Part shown: piece by piece, positions 9,330 through 17,561 of the stretch
Position numbering within the stretch: the stretch's first letter is position 1
How the letters are laid out: every line of letters starts with the position of its first letter
The notes under the pieces: generated by a model
Databases searched by the model: none
What the model was told of the DNA's origin: nothing
What the model saw: only the letters and a program-made list of their open reading frames with translations
Assembly: GCA_026709325.1 (NCBI GenBank)
Contig: JAPOTF010000056.1
Span: 1-53,442, forward strand
DNA length: 53,442 nucleotides
Source of the DNA: Roseovarius sp.
GTDB taxonomy: Bacteria; Pseudomonadota; Alphaproteobacteria; Rhodobacterales; Rhodobacteraceae
Direction: 5' to 3'
Program-made: the position numbers and the translations under genes

Positions 9330-9372
9330 ACTAACTGGTTAGTACATTAATGTGAACGAGATCCACTGTCAA
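9330..9372 (-). promoter_or_regulatory. hyuA promoter with TetR-type operator
   Basis: Read on the minus strand, TTGACA (9372-9367), a 17-base spacer and TAATGT (9349-9344) form a near-consensus sigma70 promoter. Directly downstream is the palindrome ACTAAC-TG-GTTAGT (+ strand, 9330-9343) with perfect 6-base arms, covering the expected transcription start. It ends 6 bases before the hyuA ATG. The placement would let a bound dimer block transcription initiation. The TetR protein encoded at 4760-5398 is the obvious candidate ligand; that link is inference. Confidence 0.6.
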
Positions 9373-9455
9373 CCCCCTGCGCCTTCAAGCTGTGATCTTT
9401 AGGCCAGAGCGGATCTGTTCCTGCAGTGTTTGCAATGTCCCCACAATTGATTGGA

Positions 9456-9640
9456 GGCAATTCCAGATAATTTTTTTATTAATTTATTCAATTGGCTATA
9501 ATGTTTTTGAAAAAGCTTTCGTAGACTTTTTATCTGGTTTTGCGGGGAGTTTTTAAACCTGTGCGGCACAAAAACCATTTAATATCGGTTTTTCATCGAG
9601 GAAGGCATGGTTCGCGAAAACAGAAATCAGCGCAAATGAC
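9456..9640 (+). repeat. MITE-like 185-bp repeat, copy 1
   Basis: This 185-base stretch aligns along its length with the complement of 43691-43875. The best-conserved 118 bases (9503-9620) are roughly 85 percent identical by hand alignment, with a few 1-base gaps. The left end GGCAATTCC matches the terminal repeat of copy 2; the right end is eroded. It carries no conserved reading frame because the gaps break every frame. A TATAAT sequence (9497-9502) lies inside it without a convincing -35. No clear target duplication was found here, suggesting this is the older copy. See copy 2 for the cleaner termini. Confidence 0.6.
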
Positions 9641-10813
9641 TGATTGATTGACCCTGTTTCAGAAGACTCCTGGTCCGTTTTCCGTTGCGCCTGATTCGCG
9701 GCGAATCAGCGAAGGGAGCGGCGCGATGGGTCTGGCGGAGGTGTCCGTCCACCACGTCGTCCACTGTAGTGAACGCTGGCGGTCTTCCCGGCTGCGGCGC
9801 TGAAGTGCGGACCGCGCGACGGCTGGATTGGGACTGGCCGGACGGCTTCGGCCGCGAACTCCGGCTCCTCGAGACCTGCGCCGATCCGGTCCGGGTGTGG
9901 TTTATCAGTTGGAATTGTAAGGCAGAGGCCGCAATTTCCCATTCTTTTTCGGGATGTTTATTCAGGAAAATCAATTGAGGTGGACGGATTTCTCTTTTTC
10001 CGGCGGAGGTTTCCAGCGGCGCTTGCGGGCGATTTTACAAGGTTGTCACCCGGCATGATGGCTGCAAGGTCGCTGCCGGAGAGAGATGCAAATGGCCGAT
10101 TGAGAAAAGCATGGCTCCGATAGGCCGAATAATGCCAAATATCCAAACCGACGCGGTGCTTGAACGGGGTTTGCGGCGCAAAACCGCCATAGATGCCAAA
10201 TTTGGCGAAATAGCGAAAAAAGGCCGGCATGGAGAGCAAACGCTCCGTAGCGGGCACATTTGTCGGATATGCGCAAATCCGCGCTTTCGGGAAGGTCGGA
10301 AAATCCGCTTAAGGGCAAATCCGGGGGTCTGCCGTTACATCCGTCCGTTGGCGTGAATTCCGATTGGGCGGTCTTAATTCATGGGCATGCAATACGGTTT
10401 CCGGCAGTTGATCCTGCCGCTTGCGCCCTGGAGATGCGCCGACGTCTTCCGCATTTAATTCAACCTTGTCCAGATCTTTGGGAAATCGAGTTTGCTGACT
10501 CGTTCTCCTGGAATGATGTTCGCGCATCTGGCGGAATCGGATTACATTTCATGAAAATGCATTCACCATTGAAATTCGCCCGTTTTTTCAATTTGGATAT
10601 GGGTTGAAACTGTCCGGCACTGGAAATGCCATGGCCGACAGGCCGGTTTCGCCCATGAAGGCATTTCCGCTCAATCGCGGAAAATGCGCGCGACAAGCTT
10701 GCAACGGCGCCCAGTTTAGAACATCATGACGCGGGATGGGACTGTCGGCGTGGCATTGACTTGCGCCAAACCGCGCGCAATCGGACTTCTTTAAAGATAG
10801 CGGAAGGCATGAA
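9641..10813. other. Intergenic stretch with no convincing gene
   Basis: About 1.2 kb with several short overlapping frames on both strands, none recognisable and none with a good ribosome binding site. It contains a near-perfect palindrome CTGATTCGCGGCGAATCAG at 9691-9709, possibly an old insertion-sequence end. It also holds a 12-base palindrome GCCAAATTTGGC and an inverted repeat GGAAATGCC (10622-10630) / GGCATTTCC (10660-10668). A GC-rich block at about 9700-9900 differs in composition from its AT-rich surroundings. The stretch looks like decayed mobile or foreign DNA. A 99-codon minus frame at 9958-10257 could be a remnant but is unsupported. Confidence 0.4.
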
Positions 10814-12199
10814 ATGGCATCTGCCGTGCAGGGAAAAAGAACATGGGGCTGGTATTTCTTTGACTGGGCAAGTCAGCCCTATCACACCCTTCTTGTTACA
10901 TTTGTCTTTGGTCCCTTCTTTGCATCGATTGCCGCCGAACATTTTATGCAGACTGGAATGGGCAGGGAAGCCGCAGCGGCGCAGGCTCAAAGCATGTGGT
11001 CCCGGTGTTTGGCAACAACAGGTCTGATAATCGCCTTTACCGCACCCATTATGGGTTCAATTGCCGACACCACGGGCAGGCGACTGCCCTGGATTGTTTC
11101 ATTTTCGGCAATGTATGTGCTTGGTGCAGCGGGAATATGGTGGACAAATCCCGATGGATCCAATCTGGTTTGGGCGCTATGCATATTCGGATTTGGTTTC
11201 ATAGGCGCGGAATATGCGCTGATATTCGTAAATGCCCAGCTGCCATCGCTTGGAAAAGGAAACGATTTGGGCGACATTTCCGGTTCCGGATATGCATTCG
11301 GCTATGTTGGAGGCTTGATCTCGCTTGCCATCATGCTGACGCTTTTCATTGATCATCCGGATGGACATACATATCTGGGGCTGCAGCCGGCCCTTGGTCT
11401 TAACGCCGGCCTTCATGAAGGCACGAGGTTTGCGGGTCCATTTGCCGCGATCTGGTTTGCGGTCTTTATGGTTCCATATTTTCTTTGGATGAGCGACGTC
11501 GACACGACATCAAAAGGCTCCGGCATTGGCGATGCGCTTCGGCATCTCGGGAATTCCATAATGAACCTTCGCAACAGAACAAGTCTGTCGGCCTACCTTG
11601 GGTCGTCAATGTTTTATCGCGACGCGCTTAACGGGCTTTACGCCTTTGGAGGACTTTACGCCACGCTTGTCCTGGAGTGGAGCCTGTTTGCCTTGGGTGT
11701 TTTTGGAATAGCGGGCGCGATGTCGGCGGCCGTGTTCGCATGGGGTGGCGGCTTGTTTGACAGGCGTTTTGGTCCAAAGCCCGTCATTACATGCGCTGTT
11801 TGGGGGCTGATGGCGGTTTGCTTTATCGTTGTTGGCATGGACAGGACGCAATTATACGGAATTCCCATTGCGGATGATTCAAATCTGCCTGACGTCATGT
11901 TTTTTTGCTGCGGGATTCTGATAGGCGGTTTTGGCGGAACCCTTCAGTCCGCATCGCGCACGCTGATGGCGCGGCATGCAAACCCGGCGTCGGCCACGGA
12001 GAGCTTTGGCCTTTACGGCCTCTCGGGAAGAGCGACGGCATTTGTGGCGCCGGCACTGGTCGGCTTGTTCACGGAGTTGTCCGGAAGTGCGAGAATCGGC
12101 ATTTCCCCGATAATGGCTCTTTTCCTGGTTGGGGTCATTCTGCTTCATTGGGTCAACGCAAATGGAGACAGTGAAACCTGGGCAAAGTCCGGAAATTAA
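10814..12199 (+). CDS. MFS transporter, UMF1 (Atg22-like) family
   Basis: A 461-residue polytopic membrane protein with about twelve hydrophobic segments. The N-terminus WGWYFFDWASQPYHTLLVTF is the hallmark of the UMF1 family, related to yeast vacuolar effluxer Atg22. The cytoplasmic loop GSIADTTGRRLPW is the MFS motif A equivalent between TM2 and TM3. GGAAGG lies 6 bases before the ATG, fixing the start. It stands alone, more than 200 bases from its neighbours, and its substrate is unknown; amino-acid efflux is the usual inference from Atg22. Length is normal. Confidence 0.88.
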   Translation: MASAVQGKRTWGWYFFDWASQPYHTLLVTFVFGPFFASIAAEHFMQTGMGREAAAAQAQSMWSRCLATTGLIIAFTAPIMGSIADTTGRRLPWIVSFSAMYVLGAAGIWWTNPDGSNLVWALCIFGFGFIGAEYALIFVNAQLPSLGKGNDLGDISGSGYAFGYVGGLISLAIMLTLFIDHPDGHTYLGLQPALGLNAGLHEGTRFAGPFAAIWFAVFMVPYFLWMSDVDTTSKGSGIGDALRHLGNSIMNLRNRTSLSAYLGSSMFYRDALNGLYAFGGLYATLVLEWSLFALGVFGIAGAMSAAVFAWGGGLFDRRFGPKPVITCAVWGLMAVCFIVVGMDRTQLYGIPIADDSNLPDVMFFCCGILIGGFGGTLQSASRTLMARHANPASATESFGLYGLSGRATAFVAPALVGLFTELSGSARIGISPIMALFLVGVILLHWVNANGDSETWAKSGN

Positions 12200-12457
12200 A
12201 GGCTTTTTGATGCTGGAGTCGTCCGCATGCGCAGCGGCATCGCCAAAACGCCAAAGGTTTGCGCGTTCGAAAACGCAGATGCGGCCATGAATGTTCACAT
12301 CTCCGATTGACCGGAACGCATTGGGGATCAAAATACCGCAAAGAAAACGCGACACCCGCGATCCAGGGGCGGAATCGCAATCCCTGGCTGTAAATTTTGC
12401 AGGGGTTCCGTTAAACTGATCGAAAGGATGTCGCTGCGCGGAAAACGGAATCGGACG

Positions 12458-12880
12458 ATGTTGAGAATCAATGATGGCCTGAAGATCGAGGATTGGGAGT
12501 TGATCGAGAATTTTAGTCGCTCGTCCGGTCCTGGCGGGCAACATGTGAACAAGGTGTCAACGGCAGTTGAACTTCGGTTTGACGCGAAGAATTCACCCGG
12601 GCTTAATGATGAGATCAGGATTAGGCTGCAAAGCGTTGCCGGACGGCGCTGGACAACTGACGGGTTTGTTGTAATTCATGTGGAAGACACGAGATCTCAG
12701 GCAAGAAATCGTCAGATTGCGAAAAACCGGCTTGTCGACTTGATCCGAAGGGCTGCAACGCCACCCAAAAAACGCAAGCCCACGCAAATTCCGACCGGTG
12801 AAAGAAAAAAGCGACTCGAGGAGAAAAAAATCAGGGGAGGCGTCAAGTCCTTGCGCGGAAAGGTTGATCAATTTGATTAG
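12458..12880 (+). CDS. arfB: Peptidyl-tRNA hydrolase ArfB (release-factor-like ribosome rescue)
   Basis: About 140 residues. Residues 23-28 carry the catalytic SGPGGQ motif of class I release factors, followed by HVNKVSTAVELRFD. The C-terminus is a basic tail (KKRKPTQIPTGERKKRLEEKK) that in ArfB/YaeJ inserts into the mRNA channel of a stalled ribosome. The protein hydrolyses peptidyl-tRNA on non-stop complexes. An upstream in-frame ATG at 12428 would add ten residues, but family members start at MLRI-like sequence shortly before the domain, so 12458 is preferred. Both choices lack a strong ribosome binding site at ideal spacing. Confidence 0.88.
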   Translation: MLRINDGLKIEDWELIENFSRSSGPGGQHVNKVSTAVELRFDAKNSPGLNDEIRIRLQSVAGRRWTTDGFVVIHVEDTRSQARNRQIAKNRLVDLIRRAATPPKKRKPTQIPTGERKKRLEEKKIRGGVKSLRGKVDQFD

Positions 12881-13015
12881 AGGCATCTGGATTTGATGAA
12901 TTCGAAGCGCTCGCGGAATTGGCCGCCTTGAAAATCCCCATTTTCCATCGACCCCTTGCTTTTTTCCAAATGTGCTGTTTTTTTATCTTAATTGCGTCAG
13001 AATGGAGCAGAACTC

Positions 13016-13297
13016 ATGATAGCCATTTATGGTCCGCTTAGATTGATATTGGACATTGCGTTCATCATTGTCATTATCCATGTAGTTATGAGCTGGCTTA
13101 TAAGCTTTCAGATTCTCAACATCCGCCAGCAATTCGTTGCGCAAATTTGGTACGGGCTCAATCGCCTTCTATCTCCTCTATATGATCCGATGAGGCAATT
13201 CCTGCCGGATACGCGGCCGCTTGATCTGGCGCCTCTTGCAATGATTGTAATTGTGGTTTCGCTGCGCGACTACATATTGCCCGCAATTCTGCTGTAA
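13016..13297 (+). CDS. YggT family membrane protein
   Basis: A 93-residue protein with two hydrophobic segments: LILDIAFIIVIIHVVMSWLI near the N-terminus and LDLAPLAMIVIVVSLRDYIL at the C-terminus. The short linker contains the conserved LNRLLSPLYDPMRQFLP. This matches the single-repeat YggT family common in alphaproteobacteria, linked to osmotic tolerance and cell-division-related membrane functions. Start 13016 (MIAIYGP) was chosen because GGAG lies 8-9 bases before it; a TTG at 12992 would add eight residues without support. It precedes recQ by 46 bases and may be cotranscribed with it. Confidence 0.82.
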   Translation: MIAIYGPLRLILDIAFIIVIIHVVMSWLISFQILNIRQQFVAQIWYGLNRLLSPLYDPMRQFLPDTRPLDLAPLAMIVIVVSLRDYILPAILL

Positions 13298-13343
13298 ATT
13301 CGACAAGACGCATTTGAGACATTTGAATCTTGCAGGGCATTTC

Positions 13344-15125
13344 ATGAACAAACCCGCCTCGATTCTCAGGGATGTGTTCGGGTTTGACGCGTTTCGTCCA
13401 GGTCAGGAGGAAATCGTCGGCACAGTTATAAACGGGACTGATACCCTTGCCGTCATGCCGACGGGTGGCGGCAAGTCGCTATGCTATCAGTTGCCCGCAC
13501 TTGCGCGAGACGGTGTCACGGTGGTGATTTCTCCATTGATTGCACTTATGCGAGATCAGGTTCGCGCGTTAAGGGCCGTTGGCGTTGATGCCGGCGCGTT
13601 AACATCCGGCAACAGCGATGAGGAAACCAGGGAAGTGTGGAGGTCTGCGGAGGATGGGCGATTGAAGCTTTTGTACATTGCTCCCGAGCGGCTGGCACTG
13701 GGAACATTTCCAAACATGCTAAAGCGTTTTGGCGTGTCGATGATCGCTGTCGACGAGGCTCATTGCGTTTCGCAATGGGGACACGATTTCCGCCCGGACT
13801 ATCTCCGCATCGGTGAATTGCGGCAGGCCCTTGATGTGCCGCTGGCGGCCTTTACGGCAACTGCGGATGAGGAAACGCGCAGGGAGATTGTCGCCAGACT
13901 GTTTGACGGCAAGACTCCCAGGATCTTTCTGCGGGGATTTGATCGGCCCAACATCCATATTTCATTTTCGCCCAAGACAAAACCGAATGCGCAAGTACTG
14001 GACTTTATATCAAATCATCCCGGACAGTCCGGAATAGTATACTGCGGCACCAGAAAAAAATGCGAGAAATTGGCAGAGGTTCTCAACGGCAGGGGCTTAA
14101 GCGCTTGTCACTATCACGGAGGAATGGAACCGAATTCCCGGCGTCTGGCGGAAGCCAGATTCAATTCCGAGGAGGGATTGATTGTGGTGGCGACGGTGGC
14201 CTTTGGGATGGGAATAGACAAATCGGACATTCGGTGGGTGGTTCATGCAGACCTGCCAAAATCGATCGAGGCCTACTATCAGGAAATTGGCCGCGCGGGA
14301 CGGGATGGAGAACCGGCAGATACGCTGACGCTTTTTGGCGCGGACGACATACGATTGCGCCGCTCCCAGATTTTTGATGGCGCCGCTCCGGCAGCGCATA
14401 AGGCGGCAGACAACGCAAGATTGAATTCTTTGCTTGGTCTCGCGGAAGTTCACGGATGTCGGCGTGTAACGCTGTTGAAATACTTTGGCGAGCAGTCGAG
14501 GAAATGCGGGAATTGCGACAATTGCGATTTGCCGCCTGAAGTTTCCGACTGCACGCAGGAGGTGCGCAAAGCGCTTTCGGCAATTCTTCGCAGCAAGGAA
14601 AGATTTGGCGCTTCGCACATAATTGATATCCTGATGGGCAATGAAACGGAAAAAACCCGGCAGTGGAGTCATGACAGGCTGCCGACATTCGGAGTTGGAA
14701 GAGATTGCGACAGAAACAGGTGGCTTGGGATATTCAGGCAAATGCTCGGACAGGATCTTGTTCGCGCGGACAACAGTCGGCTCGGAGCATTGAGAATAAC
14801 GGAATTGGCGCATCCAGTCTTGAGGGGTGAACGGAGGATAATGCAGCGACATGACCATGCAGGGCCGAAAAAAACCGTTAAAATGCCCAAAGCGCAGGTC
14901 TCTGAAAGGAATGCCGATTTGCTGTTCAAGCTCAAGATGAAACGCAGGGAGCTGGCGGAGGCCTCGAGTATTCCGGCATATGTTGTGTTTAGCGATCGCA
15001 CGTTGATTGAAATGGCCGAGCACAGGCCCGTTTCAACAGATCAGATGAGGAGAATACATGGCGTTGGAGAAATGAAACTGAGCAAATATGGCCGGGTTTT
15101 CCTTGATGTGATTGCAAATTGCTGA
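13344..15125 (+). CDS. recQ: ATP-dependent DNA helicase RecQ
   Basis: A 593-residue superfamily 2 helicase. Helicase motifs appear in order: motif I MPTGGGKSLCYQLPA, motif II VDEAHCVSQWGHDFRPDY, motif III AFTATAD, motif V ATVAFGMGIDKSD and motif VI YYQEIGRAGRDG. The RecQ C-terminal zinc site is present (C, then CGNCDNC around residues 370-395). The last 75 residues form an HRDC domain (ASSIPAYVVFSDRTLIEMA, then IHGVGEMKLSKYG). It unwinds DNA 3' to 5' in recombination and fork repair. Start 13344 (MNKPASIL) is preceded by GCAGGGC; the longer frame overlaps yggT. Length equals that of E. coli RecQ. Confidence 0.95.
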   Translation: MNKPASILRDVFGFDAFRPGQEEIVGTVINGTDTLAVMPTGGGKSLCYQLPALARDGVTVVISPLIALMRDQVRALRAVGVDAGALTSGNSDEETREVWRSAEDGRLKLLYIAPERLALGTFPNMLKRFGVSMIAVDEAHCVSQWGHDFRPDYLRIGELRQALDVPLAAFTATADEETRREIVARLFDGKTPRIFLRGFDRPNIHISFSPKTKPNAQVLDFISNHPGQSGIVYCGTRKKCEKLAEVLNGRGLSACHYHGGMEPNSRRLAEARFNSEEGLIVVATVAFGMGIDKSDIRWVVHADLPKSIEAYYQEIGRAGRDGEPADTLTLFGADDIRLRRSQIFDGAAPAAHKAADNARLNSLLGLAEVHGCRRVTLLKYFGEQSRKCGNCDNCDLPPEVSDCTQEVRKALSAILRSKERFGASHIIDILMGNETEKTRQWSHDRLPTFGVGRDCDRNRWLGIFRQMLGQDLVRADNSRLGALRITELAHPVLRGERRIMQRHDHAGPKKTVKMPKAQVSERNADLLFKLKMKRRELAEASSIPAYVVFSDRTLIEMAEHRPVSTDQMRRIHGVGEMKLSKYGRVFLDVIANC

Positions 15126-15238
15126 GCGGATTTGATTTTCGAAATTCCATCATGGAACGCAAATTTTCTTTAGACTCGATGTCGCCAAACGAGACATTGC
15201 CGATTTGATGCCAAAGCGCGTAATCCGGTTTGATGACG

Positions 15239-15284
15239 CATGCCGGAACAGGGCATGACGAGATATTTTGATAAAACATGTTTT
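15239..15284. promoter_or_regulatory. Palindromes upstream of hipA, possible operators
   Basis: Two symmetric sequences lie in the 240-base gap between recQ and hipA. They are CATGCC-N7-GGCATG (15239-15257) and the perfect 12-mer AAAACATGTTTT (15273-15284), 84 bases before the hipA start. HipB-type repressors bind such inverted repeats to autoregulate their operon, so these are candidate operators. The first could instead form a weak hairpin after recQ. Confidence 0.3.
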
Positions 15285-15367
15285 GCCAAAAATGTTGAAG
15301 GCAATTTAAATGCATGTTATATTTCACTTTAATGGCTTGTGGAGAAGAAAAGTAAAAGGATTTAACC

Positions 15368-16576
15368 GTGGCAAAACTGTTGTGGGGCAGGGTTTATTAC
15401 GGGGATATCTTTGCCGGCCTTATCCGCGAGGAGCCGGGCGAACGTGTCGTATTCACATACGATGCCAGCTATATTGAAAGCGGGCACCCGGCGATCGCCC
15501 ATTCGCTTCCCGTGCGCGCGGAATCGCATATTTGCGGCAACGGTCTGCATCCCTTTTTTGACAATCTGGTTTCCGAGGGCTGGCTGGAGCGGGCGCAAAG
15601 CCTTTTGCTCGGTCGGCGCGAGGCATCACGTTTCGAATTGCTTCTGGCTTTCGGTTTTGATTGCGCCGGGGCGGTTTCAATTGTTGACCTGGAACCATCC
15701 GATCTTAGCGGTGCAATGCTTGACATGAGTGATCCGATGGAGTCGGCTGTTTTAAAGGGCCGCGCATCTCTTTCGGGTGTGCAGCCAAAGTTTGCCGTCA
15801 TAAAAGAGGGCGGGGCGTTCAGACCCGCTCGCTTCAACGAACTGAGTACGCATATCGCCAAATTCCCGTCGCCGGATCATTCCGATTTGGTTCAAAATGA
15901 ATATCTGACGACCATGGCATTCAAAACGCTTATGCCAGATGACGAGATTGTTCGACTCGGTTTTGAGGAAATAAATGGACTGGACGAGCCGGCTTTGCTG
16001 GTTGAGCGCTTTGACAGGAATGCCGACGGGCGTCTCCATTTTGAGGAGTTCACTCAACTTCTCGGCAGGCCATCCCGCGCGAAATACGATGGCGCCCACA
16101 GAGACATGGCCAGCTTCATGCTTGAGACGAGGGGGTGTTTGCCGACACAGGCCCACTTGCTTTACCGCCGAATTTTAACCGGGCTGCTATTGGGAAATAC
16201 CGATATGCACCTGAAGAATTTCGCGATGTTTCACTCCAAAAGCGGCTTGAGATTGACCCCAAGCTACGACCAGGTCTCGGCCGCGATATATGATTATAAG
16301 ACCCTGGCGCTTGCAATTGCCGGATCCGAAAACCATCCAATTGGCGGGCTGAAGGGCCGCCACCTTGTTTTTCTGGGCGAGGAATTCGGATTGTCGCCAG
16401 CCGCCATAAACATGGCTGTCGAGGGTCTTGCCGGAAACACCGAGGCGGCGAAGGACAAGATTAACGAGATGTCGCCGGGTTCGAGACATCTAAAGGACAA
16501 TTTGATCAAATTGATGGAAAAGAGATGGAACGGAACATTCAGCTTAATTGGCAAGGCGTTGTCCAGGAAGCGGTAA
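15368..16576 (+). CDS. hipA: HipA-family serine/threonine kinase toxin
   Basis: A 402-residue kinase of the HipA/PI3-4K-like fold, the toxin of a type II toxin-antitoxin pair; relatives phosphorylate glutamyl- or other aminoacyl-tRNA synthetases. Visible landmarks are the HipA N1 domain (residues 1-110), the P-loop/autophosphorylation segment SLSGVQPKF (134-142), the ATP lysine in THIAKFP, the catalytic loop NTDMHLKNF (277-285, usually NGDxHxKNF), and TPSYD (297-301) for the metal. The GTG start is set by AAGGA 7 bases upstream. The antitoxin gene follows rather than precedes it and overlaps its last 52 bases. Catalytic residues look intact. Confidence 0.88.
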   Translation: MAKLLWGRVYYGDIFAGLIREEPGERVVFTYDASYIESGHPAIAHSLPVRAESHICGNGLHPFFDNLVSEGWLERAQSLLLGRREASRFELLLAFGFDCAGAVSIVDLEPSDLSGAMLDMSDPMESAVLKGRASLSGVQPKFAVIKEGGAFRPARFNELSTHIAKFPSPDHSDLVQNEYLTTMAFKTLMPDDEIVRLGFEEINGLDEPALLVERFDRNADGRLHFEEFTQLLGRPSRAKYDGAHRDMASFMLETRGCLPTQAHLLYRRILTGLLLGNTDMHLKNFAMFHSKSGLRLTPSYDQVSAAIYDYKTLALAIAGSENHPIGGLKGRHLVFLGEEFGLSPAAINMAVEGLAGNTEAAKDKINEMSPGSRHLKDNLIKLMEKRWNGTFSLIGKALSRKR

Positions 16577-16731
16577 GGCGCCGCAAGGAGCAAAAGCTCA
16601 CGCAAGAGCAGCTTGCGGTTCTGGCGGGCGTGAGCAAACCCACGCTTAACGGTTTCGAGCAGGGCAAGACAAACATCAGGCTTGATAACGCGCTCAAAAT
16701 TTTAGGGATGCTGGGCTTGAGTGAACAATGA
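16525..16731 (+). CDS. hipB: HipB-like Xre-family antitoxin
   Basis: A 68-residue protein that is essentially one Cro/CI-type helix-turn-helix: VRRRKEQKLTQEQLAVLAGV, then SKPTLNGFEQGKTNIRLDNA and LKILGMLGL. This is the DNA-binding antitoxin partner of HipA. Its first 17 codons overlap the hipA end in another frame, so toxin and antitoxin translation are physically tied. In classical modules hipB comes first, so the order here is inverted. It lacks the C-terminal extension of E. coli HipB (88 residues). Its stop overlaps the ATG of a 50-codon frame downstream. Confidence 0.85.
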   Translation: MERNIQLNWQGVVQEAVRRRKEQKLTQEQLAVLAGVSKPTLNGFEQGKTNIRLDNALKILGMLGLSEQ

Positions 16732-16880
16732 TTCCATCTGCGGATTTGCATCGCTGGATATGGGATGGCATCCAATTGGGCGCCCCGACATGGCCTGCCG
16801 TTCGCAACATCATCGCTCGGCAATTACATCTTGTGCGGTGGGCAAATCCGGGCTATCGATCGATTGTTTTCCGACCGTGA
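16728..16880 (+). CDS. Possible 50-residue protein coupled to hipB
   Basis: A frame of 50 codons begins with an ATG that overlaps the hipB stop as ATGA and ends at 16880. The predicted peptide is Trp-rich (MIPSADLHRWIWDGIQLGAP, later ARQLHLVRWANPGYRSIVF). I do not recognise it. The overlap is the only evidence for translation, since such coupling also arises by chance. It may be an extra component of the hipA-hipB unit or spurious. Confidence 0.25.
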   Translation: MIPSADLHRWIWDGIQLGAPTWPAVRNIIARQLHLVRWANPGYRSIVFRP

Positions 16881-17156
16881 TCCGCAAATCGTGTAAAAAA
16901 CGGGATTGGATGCAAACAATCTCGCAGTTTCCAATTCACCGTTGGTTGATGCTGGAATGCCGGTGAAGGATGCCATTGATCTTGCCGATTTTTTAGTGTT
17001 TTAGTGTACGTGACCTGGAAATATTTCGCGTTTCCGCAGGGGCAGACATTATGGATGGCGATGCGGATGTTCCCGCAGTCATCAAGCGCGAGGGATTCAA
17101 TTGGATCCGCGAAAAGCGCCACTATTCACATCATCTAAACAGGAGAGATGCAGATC

Positions 17157-17324
17157 ATGCCAGACAACAAGGACGAGAGAAAAACCGTCATCCCTGTAGA
17201 CCGGATTCGCGAGACGATCATGCCACCCTATGACTATCAGAGACCCCAAAACGGTTTCGGTTCCGTAAGTGCCGGCCATTCGCCGGATTCGAGTCGGGTT
17301 TCCAGAAAATCGGATGCAGATTAG
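17157..17324 (+). CDS. Small hypothetical protein, 55 residues
   Basis: A short frame preceded by AGGAGAG (17141-17147), a strong ribosome binding site 9-11 bases before the ATG. The product is hydrophilic and charged: it begins MPDNKDERKTVIPVDRIRET, then MPPYDYQRPQNGFGSV, and ends in a Ser/Asp-rich tail. It has no hydrophobic segment and is probably cytosolic. It lies alone in the gap between hipB and the minus-strand thiolase gene. I do not recognise the family. The rest of the gap (16881-17156 and 17325-17561) shows no other credible gene. Confidence 0.45.
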   Translation: MPDNKDERKTVIPVDRIRETIMPPYDYQRPQNGFGSVSAGHSPDSSRVSRKSDAD

Positions 17325-17561
17325 GACAAGCTAAACCGGGGAAATGCCTGGCAAAAGCATGCAATATACAATATGAGGCGAATGAGACAGTCTTTCCGCA
17401 AAACCCGTCCCCGTTTGGCCAAGTTGTTTTTTCATGCGCGTAACGGCGGTTTATGATGCAAACGGGCCTTCTCCGCCAAAGCCGCGCGTCTCTCCATCTA
17501 TGGCATGGAACCTGGCAGTTGCGCCATATCCCGAGAGACGCCGCATTTTTCAATAAAGCTC

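Noticed and set aside
10193-10204. 12-base palindrome GCCAAATTTGGC
   Set aside because: Isolated, with no adjacent gene start or partner repeat; expected by chance at this length in over 50 kb of AT/GC-mixed DNA.
9958-10257. 99-codon minus frame in the gap before the UMF1 gene
   Set aside because: Composition is somewhat protein-like, but there is no recognisable motif, no start signal, and it sits in decayed DNA.
14097-15023. 308-codon antisense frame within recQ
   Set aside because: Antisense shadow of a strongly conserved helicase gene; no motif or ribosome binding site.
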